Of a DNA stretch of 64,000 bases, positions 63,877 through 64,000 are shown one piece after another (the stretch's first letter is position 1; every line of letters starts with the position of its first letter). The stretch lies in contig JAZKJV010002316.1 of the NCBI GenBank assembly GCA_037367405.1, forward strand, positions 62,001-126,000. Direction: 5' to 3'. The translations under genes were made by a program, and so were the position numbers. The notes below the pieces were generated by a model that did no database searches, was not told the DNA's origin, and saw nothing but the letters and a program-made list of their open reading frames with translations. Origin of the DNA: Ottelia alismoides. Taxonomy: Eukaryota; Streptophyta; Magnoliopsida; Alismatales; Hydrocharitaceae.

Positions 63877-64000
63877 ATGCAAGCTATTATGAATTGTCTT
63901 GTATTCATTGTTTAATGAATTATTAACCTCCCTATGAATGGAAATTGTTTGCGTGGTCATATATGTCAAAATCCTCTTATGCATATGAATTTTTGTTAAT

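Overview
The window is a gene-poor, repeat-dominated piece of a flowering-plant nuclear genome. The evidence is a split MYB3R-type transcription factor gene with plant-like GT-AG introns, many Ty1/copia elements primed by initiator-tRNA-Met (TGGTATCAGAGC), L1- and RTE-type LINEs, and numerous small hAT-like elements. I cannot name the species. No RNA genes, CRISPR arrays or prokaryotic features were seen.

The only host gene I can support is the MYB3R gene on the + strand at 5181-12612. The window holds the exon with the end of MYB repeat R2 and most of R3, the exon that completes R3, and a long exon with the conserved C-terminal block found in MYB3R1/4-type activators. R1 and most of R2 are not here, so the gene starts left of the window. 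The last exon is cut by a complete, apparently very young, antisense copia element (6414-11716; 1418-codon ORF intact; 144-bp LTRs with one difference; duplicated ATCCA). This allele should not encode a normal protein unless most of the element is spliced out.

Layout: 1-3924, an older copia (minus, runs off the left edge) holding a 917-bp hAT-like element; 3925-5180, intron; 5181-12612, MYB3R plus its copia; 13.4-16.3 kb, unidentified old repeat with two hAT-like elements; 16.3-21.9 kb, two L1 LINEs tail to tail, one holding a hAT-like element; 22.0-24.5 kb, a decayed hAT transposase gene (minus) itself hit by two small hAT-like elements; 24.6-32.0 kb, an old copia (minus) split by a younger copia (plus); 32.1-35.5 kb, an RTE LINE split by a pol-less LTR element (family N); 35.8-37.7 kb, a truncated copia; 37.7-49.0 kb, an old copia split by a three-LTR family N compound and by a near-intact copia; 49.2-51.7 kb, LINE remnants; 51.7-55.1 kb and 59.9-62.7 kb, AT-rich DNA with GC-rich islands, unclassified; 55.1-55.9 kb, an RTE end; 56.0-58.4 kb, a third family N element; 62.9-63.4 kb, a 273-bp tandem duplication.

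Two patterns stand out. First, nine hAT-like non-autonomous elements carry dense subterminal words that differ between families but mostly have the form NNNCGG (ATGCGG, AGTCGG, TTTCGG, TATCGG), recalling the AAACGG sites of maize Ac. Second, the pol-less family N shares the primer-binding site and the pol-stop/polypurine-tract junction of the autonomous copia elements, suggesting that it depends on them for mobility.
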